Of a stretch of DNA of 64,000 nucleotides, positions 1 to 8,470 are shown piece by piece. The translations under genes were made by a program, and so were the position numbers. The notes beneath the pieces were generated by a model. It saw nothing but the letters and a program-made list of their open reading frames with translations, did not search any database and had not been told where the DNA came from. The DNA is taken from contig NZ_CP196822.1 of NCBI RefSeq assembly GCF_051912485.1, positions 3,162,001-3,226,000 of the forward strand, in the 5' to 3' direction. Every line of letters begins with the position of its first letter. The first letter of the stretch is position 1. Source of the DNA: Nitrobacter sp051912485. GTDB taxonomy: Bacteria; Pseudomonadota; Alphaproteobacteria; Rhizobiales; Xanthobacteraceae.

Positions 1-162
1 GGCCACCGTGGGCGCACCGAGCACCGGCGTGTCGCCGCCGAGCACCAGAACTTCACCAAGCTGCACGATCGTTCCGACATCGCCGGCGATCTTGCCAATC
101 TCGAGCACATCATCCGGAACGACGCGGTATTGCCGGCCGCCGGTTTTGATGACTGCGAACAT
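1..162 (-). CDS. rplU: 50S ribosomal protein L21, partial (N-terminal part)
   Basis: Reading the minus strand from the ATG at 162 gives 54 codons that begin MFAVIKTGGRQYRV, the signature start of bacterial L21, a 23S rRNA-binding protein of the large subunit. The gene runs off the left edge of the window, so only about half of the usual ~100 residues is present. A purine-rich stretch (ACGAAGGAATAAAACG) lies just upstream of the ATG. The gene is divergent from the ROK-type gene at 558. The family call is seen directly in the sequence. Confidence 0.93.
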   Translation of the reverse strand, partial: MFAVIKTGGRQYRVVPDDVLEIGKIAGDVGTIVQLGEVLVLGGDTPVLGAPTVA

Positions 163-557
163 CGTTTTATTCCTTCGTGTTCGATCCCGGTCTCGGACAG
201 GTCCGGACCGGCTTTTTGGTCAGTCGTTTAATCGCAGCATTTTCTAACGGCAAACCGGATGCCACTTTGCCTGAAAATGCTGAATGGGTTCAGTTCCGCG
301 CTCTCGAGGGGAAACTGCCCGCCGTCCGCGCAAAAACAAGCGGCGCTGGGAAACCCCGCGCCGGTTGCGGGACTTATAGCCGCCCAAGACCGGGAGTCAA
401 GGCAAGGGGCCCCAAAAACCGGCCAAATATCAGCAATTTCGGCGTTTTCAGCCGATTCGATCTGCGCAGCATCACAGCACCTCTCCACCATGAAACCAAT
501 GGGTTCCCCCATAGTTGTTGCAGGCAAGACCACTCGGGCAAGGGGGCACCACACATC
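163..557. other. Intergenic region between rplU and the ROK-type gene
   Basis: This stretch of about 395 bases separates two divergently transcribed genes and must hold both promoters. An open frame continues upstream of the ROK gene start, but its translation (Arg/Pro-rich, no family resemblance) does not look like protein. I see no RNA gene or convincing operator. Confidence 0.6.
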
Positions 558-1679
558 ATGGCGGAAGATACCCTGACGACGGCAGGCATCGGCAAGCACG
601 GCGTTTTGCGGCTGCCGTCGGTGGACCTCGACAGCTACAATATCGAACTGAAGGACGACGATGGTTTCCTTGGCGACCGCGCCAGCAAGGGCGCGTTCCG
701 CAAAATCCTAGACGGCTTGCGCAAGCCGCTGAAGGAAAACGGCGACGATCCGCTCGGCAACACCCCGTCCGAAGAGATCGGCAAGGGATCGCTCGACGAG
801 GCACTGGTCGGTGACGACATCGAGGCCGCAGCGCTGGTGCATGGCGCCATTGAGGAATTTGCACAAGAACTCGCCTATGTGACGGGACGCTTCCTCAAGA
901 CCAAGGCCTGGGCCGATACCGAATGCATCGTCGTCGGCGGCGGCTTTCGCAAAAGCCGGGTGGGCGAGATCGCGATCGCCCGCGCCGACCTGCGGCTGAA
1001 AAGCGAGGGCCACAAAATCCATCTGATCCCGATCCGCTTCGATCCCGACGAGGCCGGGCTGATCGGCTGCCTGCATCTTGCACCATCGTGGATCTTCGAG
1101 GCATTCGACAGCATTCTGGCGGTCGATATCGGCGGCACCAATATTCGCTGCGGGGTGGTCGAGACTCGCTGGAAGAAGGCCGCCGACCTCTCCAAAGCCG
1201 GGGTGTGGAAGTCCGAACTGTGGCGCCACGCCGACGACGAGCCGACCCGCGAGGGCGCGGTGAAGAAGCTCGCGAAGATGCTGAAGGACCTCATTTCGCA
1301 AGCGGAAAAGGAGGGACTGAAGCTCGCGCCGTTCATCGGCATTTCCTGTCCGGGTGTGATCGATGAGGACGGATCGATCGAAAAAGGCGCGCAGAATCTT
1401 CCCGGCAACTGGGAGAGCAGCAAGTTCAACCTGCCAAGGTCGCTGATCGAGGCCATTCCGGAGATCGGCGGTCACGACACCACCGTGCTGATGCACAATG
1501 ATGGCGTAGCGCAGGGCCTGAGCGAAATGCCCTACATGCAGGACGTCAGCCGCTGGGGCGTGCTGACCATAGGCACCGGCCTTGGCAACGCGCGGTTCAC
1601 CAATCGCAAGAAGGAAAACAAGAAAGAAAAGAAGTCCGACGACGGTAAAGACAAGAAGGACAGGAAAGCCAAGGACTGA
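558..1679 (+). CDS. ROK-family sugar-kinase-like protein, apparently circularly permuted
   Basis: The protein has 373 residues. Residues 190-195 (DIGGTN) are the N-terminal phosphate-binding motif of the ASKHA/ROK fold, followed by GISCPG at 261, HNDGVAQG at 313 (with the Asp that acts as catalytic base in ROK kinases) and TIGTGLG at 337. Here, however, these motifs form the C-terminal half. Residues 85-175 resemble what normally lies at the end of a ROK protein: a helix after GDDIEAAA, the adenosine motif VVGGGF (125-130) and DEAGLIG (164-170). The HxGH/CxCGxxGC zinc segment is absent, and the last ~25 residues are a Lys/Asp-rich tail. The start is the ATG at 558, where the family-like sequence begins; in-frame codons upstream look non-coding. 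The substrate is unknown, and kinase activity is inference. Confidence 0.75.
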   Translation: MAEDTLTTAGIGKHGVLRLPSVDLDSYNIELKDDDGFLGDRASKGAFRKILDGLRKPLKENGDDPLGNTPSEEIGKGSLDEALVGDDIEAAALVHGAIEEFAQELAYVTGRFLKTKAWADTECIVVGGGFRKSRVGEIAIARADLRLKSEGHKIHLIPIRFDPDEAGLIGCLHLAPSWIFEAFDSILAVDIGGTNIRCGVVETRWKKAADLSKAGVWKSELWRHADDEPTREGAVKKLAKMLKDLISQAEKEGLKLAPFIGISCPGVIDEDGSIEKGAQNLPGNWESSKFNLPRSLIEAIPEIGGHDTTVLMHNDGVAQGLSEMPYMQDVSRWGVLTIGTGLGNARFTNRKKENKKEKKSDDGKDKKDRKAKD

Positions 1680-2100
1680 CTGGCTGCCCGAGTCCTTGCC
1701 CCTGCACTATCGTCACCGCTGCGCCGACCCGCTTCATGACAAAGTAACCTTGATTGGTGAGGTTAAAACCAGGATCGCGTTGCCGCTTTCGCAAAGGCCG
1801 CTACGGTCGCGTAGTCGCGCAAGTGGTCCGCGAAGCCGCACTTCCGGCCACGATTTCAATGACGCGGCACGGGACCGCCGGTTATTATCGCGTCCGGCGG
1901 TCCCACCTTATCCGGCGAGCGAGCCCGAGGGCACCGACGGACCTCCGACGGCTGCCGGGCCCATCTCGATCCCGATCATGGTTCGGTTTTGCATTTGAAT
2001 GCACAGCAATGTATCAATGCGCGCGTTTTCTTCACGCGAACCGATTTCCACTTCGCCTGAAACGCGCTAAAGGCGGTCCACTGCCTGCGTGAGCACTGCC
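1680..2100. other. Intergenic region before tRNA-Ser
   Basis: No gene is supported here. The right part contains a dispersed repeat of the kind common in Bradyrhizobium relatives (2020-2069, listed separately). The rest is GC-rich sequence without recognisable coding or RNA structure. Confidence 0.6.
2020..2069 (-). repeat. Dispersed intergenic repeat of the Bradyrhizobium GCGTTTTC...GAAAACGC type
   Basis: On the minus strand the stretch reads AGCGCGTTTCAGGCGAAGTG followed by GAAATCGGTTCGCGTGAAG and AAAACGCGCG. I recognise this as a frequent intergenic repeat in Bradyrhizobium and Rhodopseudomonas genomes (recognition from memory). A shorter palindromic relative lies at 45131-45150. Function is unknown. 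Confidence 0.55.
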
Positions 2101-2190
2101 GGAGAGGTGGCAGAGTGGTCGAATGCACCGCACTCGAAATGCGGCATAGGTGCAAGCCTATCGGGGGTTCGAATCCCTCCCTCTCCGCCA
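2101..2190 (+). tRNA. tRNA-Ser (anticodon CGA)
   Basis: The 90-nt cloverleaf has acceptor arms GGAGAGG and CCTCTCC with an encoded CCA, an anticodon stem CCGCA/TGCGG around the loop CTCGAAA (anticodon CGA, reading UCG), a long class II variable arm and a T arm with GGTTCGAATCC. Its 3' end is the attachment site of the island that follows: the last 14 bases are repeated at 17211-17224. Confidence 0.97.
2177..2190 (+). other. Left attachment repeat (within the tRNA-Ser 3' end)
   Basis: The 14 bases CTCCCTCTCCGCCA form the 3' end of tRNA-Ser and match 17211-17224 exactly. Tyrosine integrases of this type commonly use the 3' end of a tRNA gene as core site. Confidence 0.88.
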
Positions 2191-2200
2191 TAATACACCG

Positions 2201-2494
2201 CTATCCAACGGAAATAATTTGATAATTTGAAGTGCTGTCGGGGTCGGCCCCCAAATTGGTCCCCAACGCGTGCCGATACGCGGCGTAGCTCGTTGCAAAT
2301 GGGCCGGTCGCCGGGCCGTCTGGCGAGAAACCGCGGCGGCGCGACCACCAAAACCAGCCGCCGCCGCCCCTGCCGAAGGTCTCTAACGTGCGGTCGGAGT
2401 AGAACACCTCGATGCTGATGCCGGTCAGAGGGTGGATGTCATAGAGCGGCTCACGGCACTCTCGCTGTTTGAGGCTGGGTGCGGATGCCATCAC
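2201..2494 (-). CDS. Small conserved-type hypothetical protein coupled to the ArdC-like gene
   Basis: The 97-residue frame starts at 2494, overlapping the last bases of the upstream ArdC-like gene (ATGA-type overlap at 2491-2494), which suggests translational coupling. The protein has a central aromatic Gly-rich stretch (GRGGGGWFWWSRRRGF) and a SYAAYRHAL segment. I recall similar short proteins beside ArdC-like genes in rhizobial islands, but know no function. It is the first gene inside the left end of the island. Confidence 0.6.
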   Translation of the reverse strand: MMASAPSLKQRECREPLYDIHPLTGISIEVFYSDRTLETFGRGGGGWFWWSRRRGFSPDGPATGPFATSYAAYRHALGTNLGADPDSTSNYQIISVG

Positions 2495-3369
2495 GCTGCC
2501 CTCTGCGCCGGTTCAGAAAGGGCTAGGCCACGCAGGTAGTCTGCGGCCTTAGAGGCTTGGCTGCAGGCCGTGAAAAACGCTCGTTTGTCAGCCTTCAGAA
2601 ACCCAATCCACGAGGCGATGTAGCCCGCGTTCCGAACGTCGCCGTCAAAGCCAAACTCTGCGCACAGGAACGCGGCGCCCAGCTCTGCAATGAGTTCCTC
2701 GGCCGCAGAGGCCGCGTTGCCAAAGCGATGCAGGTCGCGATCAAGGCGAGACTTGTGTCCGGTCCAGTGCGTCAGCTCGTGGAATGCTACGTTGTAGAAA
2801 TGGTCGGCACTCTTGAACCCCGCGAAGGCCGGTAGCGAGATAAAATCTCGGCTCGGCACGTAGTAAGCTTCGCCATGGCCCTCGCGAATGTCTGCGCCAG
2901 TTGAGTGCAGGAAGGTGTCTGCAAGTTCGTCCCGCGTGTCGGGATTGCGAACGCGGATTGGCTTTCCCGTATTGATGCTCTCGGGCAGGTTCTCGCACTG
3001 GTCGACGTTGAAAACCGTGTACTCGCGCATCATTGGGATCAGCCGCGCTGAGGAATTGTCGTCCGCGTCCTGGTCGCGAACCTGCAGCTGCTTCACGAAA
3101 TAAACCTTGGTGCCGTGCTCGCCCTTGCGGACGTTGCCGCCCAACTCGAATGCCTGCTTGAAGGTGAGGAAGCGCGGCGTGCGATAGCCGGCCGCCTGGG
3201 CCATCCACAACAGAACAACGTTGCATCCAGAGTAGGGTCGATTGGTCGCTGCGTTGCATGGCGTGTTCGCGCCCGGGGTTGCTGACCACGGCTTAATCCA
3301 AGGGGCGGCACCGGCTTCTAACTCCGCAACAATGCGCGCGGAGACCTCCGCGTAGAGATCGCGCTTCAT
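2491..3369 (-). CDS. ArdC-like antirestriction protein (ssDNA-binding domain plus zincin-like peptidase)
   Basis: The 292-residue protein begins with the N-terminal domain typical of ArdC/DUF1738 proteins (SARIVAELEAGAAPWIKPW at residues ~9-27, later a GGNVRKGEHGTKV segment) and ends with a zincin-like metallopeptidase domain with HELTHWTGH around residue 190. Members of this family occur on plasmids and ICEs and, in the studied ArdC of an IncW plasmid, protect incoming DNA from restriction. It sits at the left end of the island, as expected for a gene expressed early after transfer. A perfect 8-bp-arm palindrome (3520-3538) lies 150 bp upstream and may be its operator. The antirestriction role is inferred from the family. 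Confidence 0.85.
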   Translation of the reverse strand: MKRDLYAEVSARIVAELEAGAAPWIKPWSATPGANTPCNAATNRPYSGCNVVLLWMAQAAGYRTPRFLTFKQAFELGGNVRKGEHGTKVYFVKQLQVRDQDADDNSSARLIPMMREYTVFNVDQCENLPESINTGKPIRVRNPDTRDELADTFLHSTGADIREGHGEAYYVPSRDFISLPAFAGFKSADHFYNVAFHELTHWTGHKSRLDRDLHRFGNAASAAEELIAELGAAFLCAEFGFDGDVRNAGYIASWIGFLKADKRAFFTACSQASKAADYLRGLALSEPAQRAA

Positions 3370-3801
3370 GATGGACTTACCTATGACGGGGACTGCGCCG
3401 CCGGAATTGGCGGCTTACATTTGCCGCGTCGGGCAAGGCTTCTCGAATTGGTCAGGCTGATGGGCGCAAAATTATCCCCGGGGTACCATGGACAGGCCGG
3501 GGGCCTCGCCTGCGCGAAGAGGTGTGCCGTGCACACCTAGCTCCAAAAAAGAAAACGTTAACAAAATCCCAACTGTTCAATCGCCGCGAAAAGAATGCGG
3601 TTTGCAAGGCGCCTGTTCTTGGAACTGAATGGATTAAGGGGGGTTCCGGTTGAAACGCCTTTTGGCGCCTTCTTGGCGCGCGCTATCTTTTCGATCCTCT
3701 TGGCGATCCAACCGATAGAATTGGAATCACCGCTGCCGCTCCTCGATACTGGCAAAGATAGCTTGAATGCGTGTGAATCGCACGTGAGATTGGTGCACGA
3801 A
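3370..3801. other. Intergenic region with a palindrome, no supported gene
   Basis: This gap lies between the ArdC-like gene and the end of the glycosyltransferase gene. Open frames on both strands cross it (3595-3921 plus, 3558-4064 minus), but neither has recognisable family features, and both extend into the glycosyltransferase gene in other frames. The only structure I see is the palindrome at 3520-3538. Confidence 0.5.
3520..3538. promoter_or_regulatory. Perfect palindrome upstream of the ArdC-like gene
   Basis: The sequence AGGTGTGC-CGT-GCACACCT has 8-bp arms with a 3-base centre. It lies about 150 bp upstream of the ArdC-like start. The arrangement resembles a dimeric repressor operator; the bound protein is unknown. 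Confidence 0.4.
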
Positions 3802-5328
3802 CTAGAATCTGTGACGGATAGGCGCCACGGCGATTCGATACGTCTGCGGTGGCGACCTATAGCCGAGGAATGTTTTGGCGAACGTAACGTCCGATACACC
3901 GCCGGAGCTCCCGGCAAGTGAATCGGCCGCGGCTCGACAGGAGGCGTCGCCCTCGATGCAGACCATGGCGCGCGCAGCGATCGAGAGCTTAACGTCTCTA
4001 TCATTCGGCGGGCTGTCCATAGGCCACGCCGCGGGCAGATAATAAAACAATCCCTGGACGACACCTTCGCTGCCGCCGATCAGCACAGCCGGTGAATTGG
4101 CAAGGTGCGCAATTTCCGCCGCGATCTGACGGTAATGTGCGTTATGTGCGATCCGTCGCGAGTTGAGATGTGCATGCGCGACCAACGGAGAAGCGACGAC
4201 GGCCAACAGTGATACCACAAGCGCGGTTATACAGGCGCGAGCCGCGGCGACTGCCGGCACGCTGAGCCGCGGCGAGCCGAACAGCACCACCGGCAATAGT
4301 GCCCAGTTTGGGAACGCCCACACCGGCGTCAGACGGTGGGGCCACGCGAGATTGACCAAAGCCGGCAATATCAGTGGGACAACGAGCAGGAGCAGCGCCT
4401 GACGGCGTCCAGGATCGGCCGGCCAGATCGTGTCCCGCCAAGCTGCGCGATCCGGTTTCAGCACTGCGAAAAACGTGAGAGGCATCACGACATAGCTGAT
4501 GACGCCACCGAGATAGAATGCGGAGGTCTTCAGCGCCGAGCCGAACGATGCAGAGACCATCACGCTCGTCGTCATGTAACTTTCTGCGGGGTGATTGTGT
4601 TCGGTGAGCAACCAGTGGATGTGCGGCGCAAGTACGACCAGCGCGGCGGCGGCCATCAGGAATGGCGCACCAGATCGCCAGAAACGCTTGAGATCATCGC
4701 CCGCAAATGACGCAACCGCGATGCCTGCGATCAGATAGACGCCCCAGTATTTTCCAAGAAACGTCAGGCCAGCGAACACACCCGCAAGAACCGCGTCGGT
4801 CCACCGGACATTGCGGCGCGCACGGAGATAGAACAGCACGGTTGCTGCCCAGAACGGCATCATCACCGTGTTGGCGTTGAAGCGCGACGCCAGAAACGTA
4901 TAGAATGGAACGAGGATCAGTGCCGTCATCCCGACAAGCGCCCGCTCCTTATCAAGGTGATCGCGCAGGATCATCCAGGTTATCGCCAGTGTCGCGGCGA
5001 GATTGGCGACAGCCAGGAGATATGCCGCCCAGTCGGTGCGCGGAAACACCGCTAACCAGGCACGGAAAATCCATGCCATCATCGGCGGATGCTTATAACC
5101 GAGCGAAAATGTTCGCGCCCACACCGACGCCTCGCTAACGTCAAAGTGGATATCCACGGTGGCGTGCGAAACTGAGAAATACAGCAACCACAGCACGGCA
5201 TAGGCCGTCAGCGTGACACCCAACAACCGGGCGCCGCTACTCTGCCGTACGAAATCGGCGCTCGCCTGCATCAGGCGGCCGTTCCAGATCGCGGCGAACG
5301 GGCCGCCTGTGGCTATCGTCGCCAACAT
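3802..5328 (-). CDS. GT39/PMT-type integral-membrane glycosyltransferase
   Basis: The 508-residue protein has around ten hydrophobic segments. An acidic/aromatic first periplasmic loop (VDIHFDVSEASVWARTF) and LGYKHPPMMAWIFRAW near residue 75 resemble the substrate-contacting region of PMT/ArnT-type (PF13231) enzymes, which move a sugar from a polyprenyl-phosphate donor to a lipid or protein. The start ATG at 5328 is preceded by AGGGG. It stands alone in the island, with degraded IS DNA upstream. The acceptor is unknown; lipid or cell-surface modification is a family-level inference. Confidence 0.78.
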   Translation of the reverse strand: MLATIATGGPFAAIWNGRLMQASADFVRQSSGARLLGVTLTAYAVLWLLYFSVSHATVDIHFDVSEASVWARTFSLGYKHPPMMAWIFRAWLAVFPRTDWAAYLLAVANLAATLAITWMILRDHLDKERALVGMTALILVPFYTFLASRFNANTVMMPFWAATVLFYLRARRNVRWTDAVLAGVFAGLTFLGKYWGVYLIAGIAVASFAGDDLKRFWRSGAPFLMAAAALVVLAPHIHWLLTEHNHPAESYMTTSVMVSASFGSALKTSAFYLGGVISYVVMPLTFFAVLKPDRAAWRDTIWPADPGRRQALLLLVVPLILPALVNLAWPHRLTPVWAFPNWALLPVVLFGSPRLSVPAVAAARACITALVVSLLAVVASPLVAHAHLNSRRIAHNAHYRQIAAEIAHLANSPAVLIGGSEGVVQGLFYYLPAAWPMDSPPNDRDVKLSIAARAMVCIEGDASCRAAADSLAGSSGGVSDVTFAKTFLGYRSPPQTYRIAVAPIRHRF

Positions 5329-5454
5329 TAACCCCTGTGAGCCATGAGCGATCAGCCCAGAACCGGAATGATTGGAGAAAATCCGAGAAGAGAGATTGTC
5401 GTCGGAAGGTAGAGTCTAAGCGGTCCGCAGCCAGTAGGCGACGACCTTGCTTCA

Positions 5455-5727
5455 TCAGCGCGAACTGGGAAGCTTTTTTGACAGATTGTCCTGCAGCACC
5501 GCATTGTCCAGGCTGAGAACTACCAGAAGCTCCTTCAGCCGCGCATTTTCCTCAAACAGCTGCGCGAACTCCCGGACCTGGTCCGATCCCAATCCAGCGT
5601 ATTGCGTCTTCCACAAGTAAAAGGTCTGCTCTGATATCCCTACCTTGCTGATTAAATCCGCCACCGGCAGGCCCAGCTCCGCTTGCTTCAAAACCTCGAC
5701 AATCCTCTCACACAGTTTCCGTTTCAT
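5455..5727 (-). mobile_element. IS3-family transposase OrfA, remnant element
   Basis: The 90-residue protein starts MKRKLCERIVEVLKQAELG, has an HTH (VADLISKVGISEQTFYLWK) and a C-terminal leucine-zipper-like segment (LKELLVVLSLDNAVLQD), matching OrfA of IS3/IS407-type elements. OrfB should follow on the minus strand, but only a few codons resembling its start (SKVVAYWLRTA) can be read before a stop, and the integrase-core region is absent. This is therefore a truncated, non-autonomous IS copy, and it lies beside another gene remnant (6013-6606). Confidence 0.8.
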
Positions 5728-6012
5728 TGGCTGATCTTCGCCGTCAGCAAATCCGCTGAAAAGCCGACATCAAAATCTGGACAATTGTTTTTTTATCCCG
5801 TCGGCACTACCCGCCGAGCCCATGTTCATGATTTATCAGGCGTGACTTACGCTAAGATTACAAAGATTGGGGTGCCGTGGATCATTCCCCTTCAGGAAAC
5901 TCAGGCTGCGGGGCAGATTCCTGCAACGACGGCCATCCGGACAGGCGTCCTGCCGCCAGGCCGCTGATCGCCATCCCCTGGACACCGCGGCCAGAATTCG
6001 GTTTCCGGACCG

Positions 6013-6606
6013 ATGGAGCGTCAGTTGGACGCCACGGCCGGCTATCTGCTGCAGAAGGAGATGGAGGGCCGCGGAATCAAAATCCATTGTAAGGCGCACT
6101 ATCGCGATCCTCGGCCACGAGCGCGCCGAAGCCGTACTGCTCGATGACGGCACGGTTCTTCCTGCCGATATCGTGGTGATGGCGGTCGGCTTCTGCCCGG
6201 AGGTGCGGCTCGCAACCGATGGAGGCATCTATGTCGAGCGCGGCATCGTCGTGGACGACCAGATGCTGACCTCTGATATGAACATCGTCGCCATCGGCGA
6301 ATGCTGTGAGCACAGGAACGTCTGCTACGGCCTCGTCGCGCCGCTCTGCGACATGGCCAAGGTCGCGGCGAAGACTCTGACAGGAGTTGAACGACATTTC
6401 GTGCCGTCGAAATGGCAACCCAGTTGAAGGTGACCGGCGTGAGCCTTTACTCGGCAGGCGACTTCGCCGATGTGCCTGATCGAGAAGAGATCGTGCTGCG
6501 GGAGGCAGGCTCGGGCGTCTACAAGAGGCTCGTGCTGAAGGAAAACCCGCATTCTGGGAGCGGTCCTTTACGGGGAGACCGCAGACGGTACCGTGCGACA
6601 CATTGA
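6013..6606 (+). pseudogene. Remnant of nitrite reductase large subunit (NirB/NasB-type), frameshifted
   Basis: Three reading frames together spell a continuous stretch of an NirB-type FAD/NAD(P)H domain. The first is MERQLDATAGYLLQKEMEGR from 6013. A second frame from about 6100 gives GHERAEAVLLDDGTVLPAD, then AVGFCPEV and IGECCEHRNVCYGLVAPL. A third from 6412 gives QLKVTGVSLYSAGDFADVPD and ends near 6606. The N-terminal Rossmann region and the Fe-S/siroheme C-terminal half are missing. At least two frameshifts plus truncation at both ends make this a dead fragment. It lies next to the IS3 remnant, which may explain the truncation. Confidence 0.82.
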
Positions 6607-6670
6607 TCTTCGGCCAGGCTTATCAGGGGAGCGGGCCGCTCGACCGTATGGCAAGCCCCAGTTGCGTATT

Positions 6671-6737
6671 ATTCTTATTCTAGAATAGAGGAATTCTAAC
6701 ACCGAATCGGCTCGTGAGATCTTCGAAACGTTTCGAA
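6671..6737 (+). promoter_or_regulatory. Promoter region with inverted repeats before the porin operon
   Basis: Two inverted repeats lie upstream of the porin start. One is an AT-rich element with TTCTAGAA and a further TTCTAA half (about 6677-6700). The other is a perfect 16-bp palindrome TTCGAAACGTTTCGAA (6722-6737). TTCTAGAA-like arms recall rhizobial Irr/ICE iron-control elements, but the spacing of the halves (8 bp) does not fit the classical 3-bp form. Regulation by iron is therefore only a suggestion. Confidence 0.4.
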
Positions 6738-6807
6738 ACAATTCTCGGAAGTGCTAGGTGCGCTCTAATGTCACGGATTCTCTATTTTCCGCAGATCTAG
6801 GGGGCAC

Positions 6808-8400
6808 ATGTCATCACATCATTACACGGACTTGGGTGCATCGAAATTCGAGCTTGGCTTCCCATCGATACGCACGGCGCTGCTCGCGGCGACCGCGTTG
6901 TCAATCTTCACCAGTAGCAGCACCTTTGCAGCGGAAAATAGTGCGAACGAGGTGTTGCTAAAAAAGCTTGACAAGATGGAGCGGCGTATCGCAACGCTCG
7001 AAGCCGAGTTGAAGCAGAAGGAAAGCCACTCGCAGGCTGGCGTCAGCGCCAAGCCCTCATCGCGGACGGGCCCGATCCGGAACGCCAACGCGACGGCATC
7101 ATCCAGCGACGCGAAAGAGGCGACGGAGACGCCGGCTAAGCCGATGCTGAACCTCCCGCCGCTTCCAGCGGCAGGAGACAAGCCCATTCTCGGGTTGGTG
7201 GATTCACCTGTGTCCGGTCTCAGCATAGGCGCCTATGGCGAAGTCAAGTTTGGTGCGATGCAAAACCCCGCCGCCAACGGCCAGTGGCAGAACGGTTTCG
7301 ATGCGCATCGCTTCGTCCTGTTGCCGACCTACGCGATCACGCCAAACATCATCCTCAATGCGGAGATCGAGTTCGAGCACGCGGGTTCGGGCTTTGACAA
7401 TGACGACAAGCTGCACGGTACCGCCGAGATCGAGCAGCTCTGGGTCGATTTCAAGATCCTCGATCAGTTTAACTGGCGCGCGCCCGGCATCGATCTCGTG
7501 CCAATCGGCTACATCAACCAGCACCACGAGCCGACGCAGTTCTATAGCGTGAACCGGCCCGAACTCTACAACGGGCTTATTCCTTCAACCTGGAAGGTGC
7601 CGTCCTCCAGTGTCTACGGAACCATCACGGAAGACCTGAAATACCAAGTGATGGTCAGTACCAGCAACGAGGATTTTGGCGACTCCTTTGACAACCGTAC
7701 TGAAGCGAAAACAGTCTCCTTGCCCGGCACGTCATACATAGCGGGCATCAACGGCCTGGATGCTCTTGGATTCTCCAGGCCACCGCTCGGCGACTTCCAG
7801 CAACTCAACAATGCCGTGGCGGTATCAGGCCGGCTGGATTACGCGCCAACCTTCGTGCCCGGCTTTGCCGGGAGCGTCAGCGGCTACTACTCGCCCAATA
7901 CGACGCCGCGCGGCGCACATGACGATTTCGGCAACTTCCTTGGTAGGTCAAGCCTTGCGATGTTCGACGCCGAATTCCGGTACCGTGTCCCCAACACTGG
8001 CGCAGAGCTGCGCGGCGAATATGTCCGCGCCGAATTCGGGCGTCCGGAGAACTTGCGAGCGAACAACGATTCGGATCCCACCAACAACGTCGGCAAGGCC
8101 ATGTACGGCTATTCCGGCGAGATCGCCTATCACGTGCCACTCGGAACCGTCTTAAACAGCGAGTGGGAGGCGGTGCCGTTCTATCGCTATACCTACCAGA
8201 ATCTGCAGACCGGCGGCTTTGCTGGGACCGATGCCAATCTGCCGACCGGCGCCGGTCAGCGACAATTCCATACCGCCGGATTTGCTCTATTCCCGTCGCC
8301 GAAAATCGTGCTGAAGGCGACCTATCAGCATGTGATCGACAAGAGCATCACCGGCGCGATGTCGGACTCGTTCCTCGGCGGTGTCGGATTCTTCTTCTGA
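6808..8400 (+). CDS. Outer-membrane porin with N-terminal coiled coil
   Basis: The 530-residue protein starts at the ATG at 6808, preceded by AGGGGG. An extended signal peptide (hydrophobic LLAATALSIFTS, Ala-rich cleavage near residue 43) is followed by a short coiled coil (LDKMERRIATLEAEL), a low-complexity linker rich in Ser/Pro, and a long region of alternating beta strands ending in Phe-Phe-Phe, typical of outer-membrane beta-barrels. It resembles phosphate-selective/OprO-OprP-like porins of alphaproteobacteria with coiled-coil heads. It is the first gene of an operon with an FMN-binding protein, ApbE and a small membrane protein, so it may admit the electron acceptor or substrate used by that set. 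The permeant is unknown. Confidence 0.82.
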   Translation: MSSHHYTDLGASKFELGFPSIRTALLAATALSIFTSSSTFAAENSANEVLLKKLDKMERRIATLEAELKQKESHSQAGVSAKPSSRTGPIRNANATASSSDAKEATETPAKPMLNLPPLPAAGDKPILGLVDSPVSGLSIGAYGEVKFGAMQNPAANGQWQNGFDAHRFVLLPTYAITPNIILNAEIEFEHAGSGFDNDDKLHGTAEIEQLWVDFKILDQFNWRAPGIDLVPIGYINQHHEPTQFYSVNRPELYNGLIPSTWKVPSSSVYGTITEDLKYQVMVSTSNEDFGDSFDNRTEAKTVSLPGTSYIAGINGLDALGFSRPPLGDFQQLNNAVAVSGRLDYAPTFVPGFAGSVSGYYSPNTTPRGAHDDFGNFLGRSSLAMFDAEFRYRVPNTGAELRGEYVRAEFGRPENLRANNDSDPTNNVGKAMYGYSGEIAYHVPLGTVLNSEWEAVPFYRYTYQNLQTGGFAGTDANLPTGAGQRQFHTAGFALFPSPKIVLKATYQHVIDKSITGAMSDSFLGGVGFFF

Positions 8401-8470
8401 GATTAGCGCGGCACGTCGCAACGGGGAGCGCCAAGGCAAAACGAGAAACGAGATGGGAGCCAAGTGAGAG

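Noticed and set aside
3558..4064. Minus-strand frame of 168 codons (and 3595-3921 on the plus strand)
   Set aside because: Neither has a family feature, both overlap the glycosyltransferase 3' end in a different frame, and they cover each other.
6677..6700. Classical Irr/ICE box before the porin
   Set aside because: The half-sites are separated by 8 bp instead of 3, so I do not call it an ICE; kept only as an inverted repeat.
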